DNA of 6,249 nt from Bacillota bacterium (GTDB lineage Bacteria > Bacillota > Clostridia > Christensenellales > Aristaeellaceae): positions 1-6,249 of the forward strand of contig JAEVZE010000099.1 in assembly GCA_023392395.1 (NCBI GenBank), written 5' to 3'. The notes beneath the pieces are model-generated. The model had not been told where the DNA came from. It ran no database searches and saw only the letters and a program-made list of their open reading frames with translations. How positions within the stretch are numbered: the first letter of the stretch is position 1; every line of letters begins with the position of its first letter. The position numbers and the translations under genes were made by a program. Positions 4,462 to 6,249 of the stretch are shown here, in pieces.

Positions 4462-6249
4462 ATGCAAACGACAAAGCTGATGAAATGGGCGGCGGCCGGA
4501 CTGATGGTAGCCCTTCTGGCCGGCTGTTCGTCGACGCCCGACAGCGTGGAAGATCCACTGTCCTTTGACGTTGACGCGCAATTGCCCTTTGTCACCGCCG
4601 CGCCCGAGGCTGTCGCCGAAACACCGACGCCTCAGCCGACCGCGCCGTGGGATACCTCCGCGCCTACGCAGGACTGGCAGAACGACCACTCCGCCGACCT
4701 GGGTGACACCCAGACCGAGGAAGGCGACCAGGTCAACGACACCACCGTAGTCTACCAGCAGCTGTCCACAGGCGACAGCGGCGCGGACGTGGAAAAACTG
4801 CAGCAGCGCTTGAAAGAGCTCAAATACTACACCGGCGCGGTCGACGGCCGCTACGGTTCGGCGCTGACCACCGCGGTCAAGCGCTTCCAGTCGACGCTGG
4901 GCCTGGACACCACGGGCATCGCCACCGCCAATCTGCAGCGGATGGTCTATTCCTCCGCCGCGCCGACTTATACCGGGAATTCCTTTACCGATACCGACAA
5001 CACCATCACCTTCGGCGACACCGACGACCAGAACTATGACGCGGAACCCACCAAGAAGCCGTCCTCGTCCTCCAGTTCGAATCATACGTCCAATTCGTCA
5101 AATGCCAGCGATACCGGCTACTCCACACTGAGCTACGGCGACTCCGGCACCGGCGTAAGGAACCTGCAGTCCAGCCTGAAATCGTTGGGCTACTACAATG
5201 GCGCGGTGGACGGCGTGTACGGCTCCGGCACGGTGGCCGCGGTCAAGCGCTTCGAGCAGGCCTACGGCAAGACGCAGACCGGCATCGCGACGGTGGCGCT
5301 GCAGACCAAGCTGTTCTCCGGCGACGCCAAACCCTATTCCCAGGAGACGCCCGCGCCCAGCCAGAACACCTCCTCCTACGTCACGCTGAAGCCGGGCGAC
5401 ACCGGTACCCGCGTCAAGCAGCTGCAACAGCGGCTGAAGGAGCTGGGCTACTTTAACGCCGACGTGGGCGGCAATTACCTGACCGAGACCTCCAAGGCCG
5501 TCAAGGCCTTCCAGGACGCACTGGGACTGGATCAGACGGGCATCGCCACCACCTCCCTCCAGCGCAAGCTCTTCGCCTCAAGCGCTCCGGCCAATACGGC
5601 CAATTCTGCCAGCTACGTGAAGCTCCAGCGCAACGACACCGGCGCGTGGGTAACCGCGCTGCAGAACCGGCTGAAGGAGCTGGGCTACTTCAAGGGTTCG
5701 GTGGACGGTGTGTTCGGCAGCGGAACCACGAGTGCGGTGAAGCTGTTCGAGCAGGCCTACGGCAAGACGCCCACCGGCATCGCCACGGTGTCGCTGCAGA
5801 AGACGCTGTACTCCGATTCCGCGAAGCCCTACGAGAAGCCGACGGCCACGCCCGAGCCGGAGTATATCCAGCTCAACCCCGGCGACAAGGGGCTGCGCGT
5901 GATGGCGCTGCAAAACCGGCTGATGGATCTGGGCTACTTTAGCGGCGACGTGGACGGCACGTACGGCTCCTCCACCGTCAAGGCGGTGAAGCTGTTCGAG
6001 CAGGCTTATGGCAAGACGCCCACCGGCGTCGCCACCGTGTCGCTGCAGAAGACGCTGTTCTCCGACTCCGCGAAGCCCTATCAGAGCGCGACCCCGGCCC
6101 CGACACCCGCGCCGGATTATGTGGAACTCAGGCCCGGCGACACCGGCGACCGCGTCAAGAAGCTGCAGACCCGTCTCAAGGACCTGGGCTACTTTGACGG
6201 GGACATCGGCGGCAACTACCTGGAGAAGACCACCAAGGCCGTGAAGCTC
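4462..6249 (+). CDS. Lipoprotein with at least six PG_binding_1 modules (3' end beyond window)
   Basis: The open frame runs from ATG 4462 without a stop to the window end (596 codons seen). It begins MQTTKLMKWAAAGLMVALLAGC, written here as a short charged start and hydrophobic core ending in the lipobox LAGC with the lipidated cysteine at C22, so the protein should be a lipoprotein on the outer face of the membrane. Residues 23-97 are an acidic, Thr/Pro-rich linker. Peptidoglycan-binding modules (PF01471-like) follow at about 98-164, 220-286, 306-373, 385-451, 468-534 and 553 to the end, each with the pattern LQxRLKxLGYF, then xVDGxYGxxTxxAVKxF and TGIATxxLQ. A Ser/Asn-rich linker (165-219, including six serines) separates modules 1 and 2; Pro/Thr linkers separate the rest. 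The ribosome-binding site GGGGAGG lies about eight bases upstream. Anchoring to the cell wall is inferred. Any catalytic domain, such as a cell wall hydrolase, would lie past the window end and cannot be judged here. Confidence 0.9.
   Translation, partial: MQTTKLMKWAAAGLMVALLAGCSSTPDSVEDPLSFDVDAQLPFVTAAPEAVAETPTPQPTAPWDTSAPTQDWQNDHSADLGDTQTEEGDQVNDTTVVYQQLSTGDSGADVEKLQQRLKELKYYTGAVDGRYGSALTTAVKRFQSTLGLDTTGIATANLQRMVYSSAAPTYTGNSFTDTDNTITFGDTDDQNYDAEPTKKPSSSSSSNHTSNSSNASDTGYSTLSYGDSGTGVRNLQSSLKSLGYYNGAVDGVYGSGTVAAVKRFEQAYGKTQTGIATVALQTKLFSGDAKPYSQETPAPSQNTSSYVTLKPGDTGTRVKQLQQRLKELGYFNADVGGNYLTETSKAVKAFQDALGLDQTGIATTSLQRKLFASSAPANTANSASYVKLQRNDTGAWVTALQNRLKELGYFKGSVDGVFGSGTTSAVKLFEQAYGKTPTGIATVSLQKTLYSDSAKPYEKPTATPEPEYIQLNPGDKGLRVMALQNRLMDLGYFSGDVDGTYGSSTVKAVKLFEQAYGKTPTGVATVSLQKTLFSDSAKPYQSATPAPTPAPDYVELRPGDTGDRVKKLQTRLKDLGYFDGDIGGNYLEKTTKAVKL
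4753..6249 (+). repeat. Tandem in-gene repeats encoding peptidoglycan-binding modules, two subtypes
   Basis: Six repeats of about 200 coding bases plus linker: 4753-4953, 5119-5319, 5377-5580, 5614-5814, 5863-6063 and 6118 to the window end. From the second on, start-to-start spacings are 258, 237, 249 and 255 bases. Repeats 2, 4 and 5 share VDG-x-aromatic-GS, then FEQAYGKT, and are followed by a linker containing AKPY. Repeats 3 and 6 share xGGNYLxxTxKAVK. Repeat 1 resembles repeat 3 in its second half (FQ-xx-LGLD-x-TGIAT) but has the VDG motif. Repeats 4 and 5 are nearly identical at DNA level over the last third, which implies recent duplication or gene conversion. Confidence 0.88.

Noticed and set aside
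4399..5085. A 228-codon minus-strand frame, with others at 5098-5427 and 5578-5913, opposite the lipoprotein gene
   Set aside because: They are repeated shadows of the peptidoglycan-binding modules; the plus frame has a lipobox, a ribosome-binding site and the module motifs.
4753..6249. Regularly spaced repeats as a possible CRISPR or non-coding repeat array
   Set aside because: The repeats are in frame, about 240-260 bases long, diverge mainly at third positions and encode a known wall-binding module.

Overview
The window looks like chromosomal DNA from a GC-rich member of the Firmicutes, most likely an uncultured or gut-type Clostridia lineage. The grounds are strong purine-rich Shine-Dalgarno sequences (such as AGGAGGT), sigma-A style promoters with perfect TATAAT boxes, a clostridial-type small zincin, and a lipoprotein built of tandem PG_binding_1 modules. 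By eye the GC content is near 60 percent. This placement is inference; there is no rRNA or other taxonomic marker. No tRNA, rRNA, CRISPR array, IS element, integrase or phage gene was seen.

Layout: (1) 1-105 carries the terminator of an off-window gene and the leader of the first gene. (2) 106-678 (+) encodes a histidine-phosphatase family protein. (3) 768-2101 (-) is a two-gene operon, transcribed leftwards: a xylose-isomerase-like TIM-barrel sugar phosphate isomerase/epimerase, then a small HExxHxxE metallopeptidase whose start overlaps the isomerase stop (TGATG). A hairpin terminator at 707-744 ends it, in the gap between the convergent genes. (4) 2102-2314 is a divergent regulatory region: a near-consensus leftward promoter, a perfect 12-bp palindrome of LacI-family type just upstream of its -35 box, and a separate rightward promoter. 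(5) 2315-4312 (+) encodes a large polytopic membrane protein, probably a GT-C-like glycosyltransferase, with a soluble C-terminal domain. (6) 4462 to the window end (+) is an incomplete lipoprotein gene with its own promoter, encoding at least six peptidoglycan-binding modules of two alternating subtypes.

How the genes relate: the window does not show one pathway. Only the isomerase and zincin genes are clearly co-transcribed. The membrane protein and the lipoprotein both probably act at the cell envelope, but each has its own promoter. The palindromic operator beside the isomerase promoter suggests carbohydrate-responsive control, but no regulator gene is present. I found no convincing new multi-gene system. 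The most unusual items are the two-subtype modular lipoprotein, the orphan GT-C-like protein and the operator/promoter arrangement.
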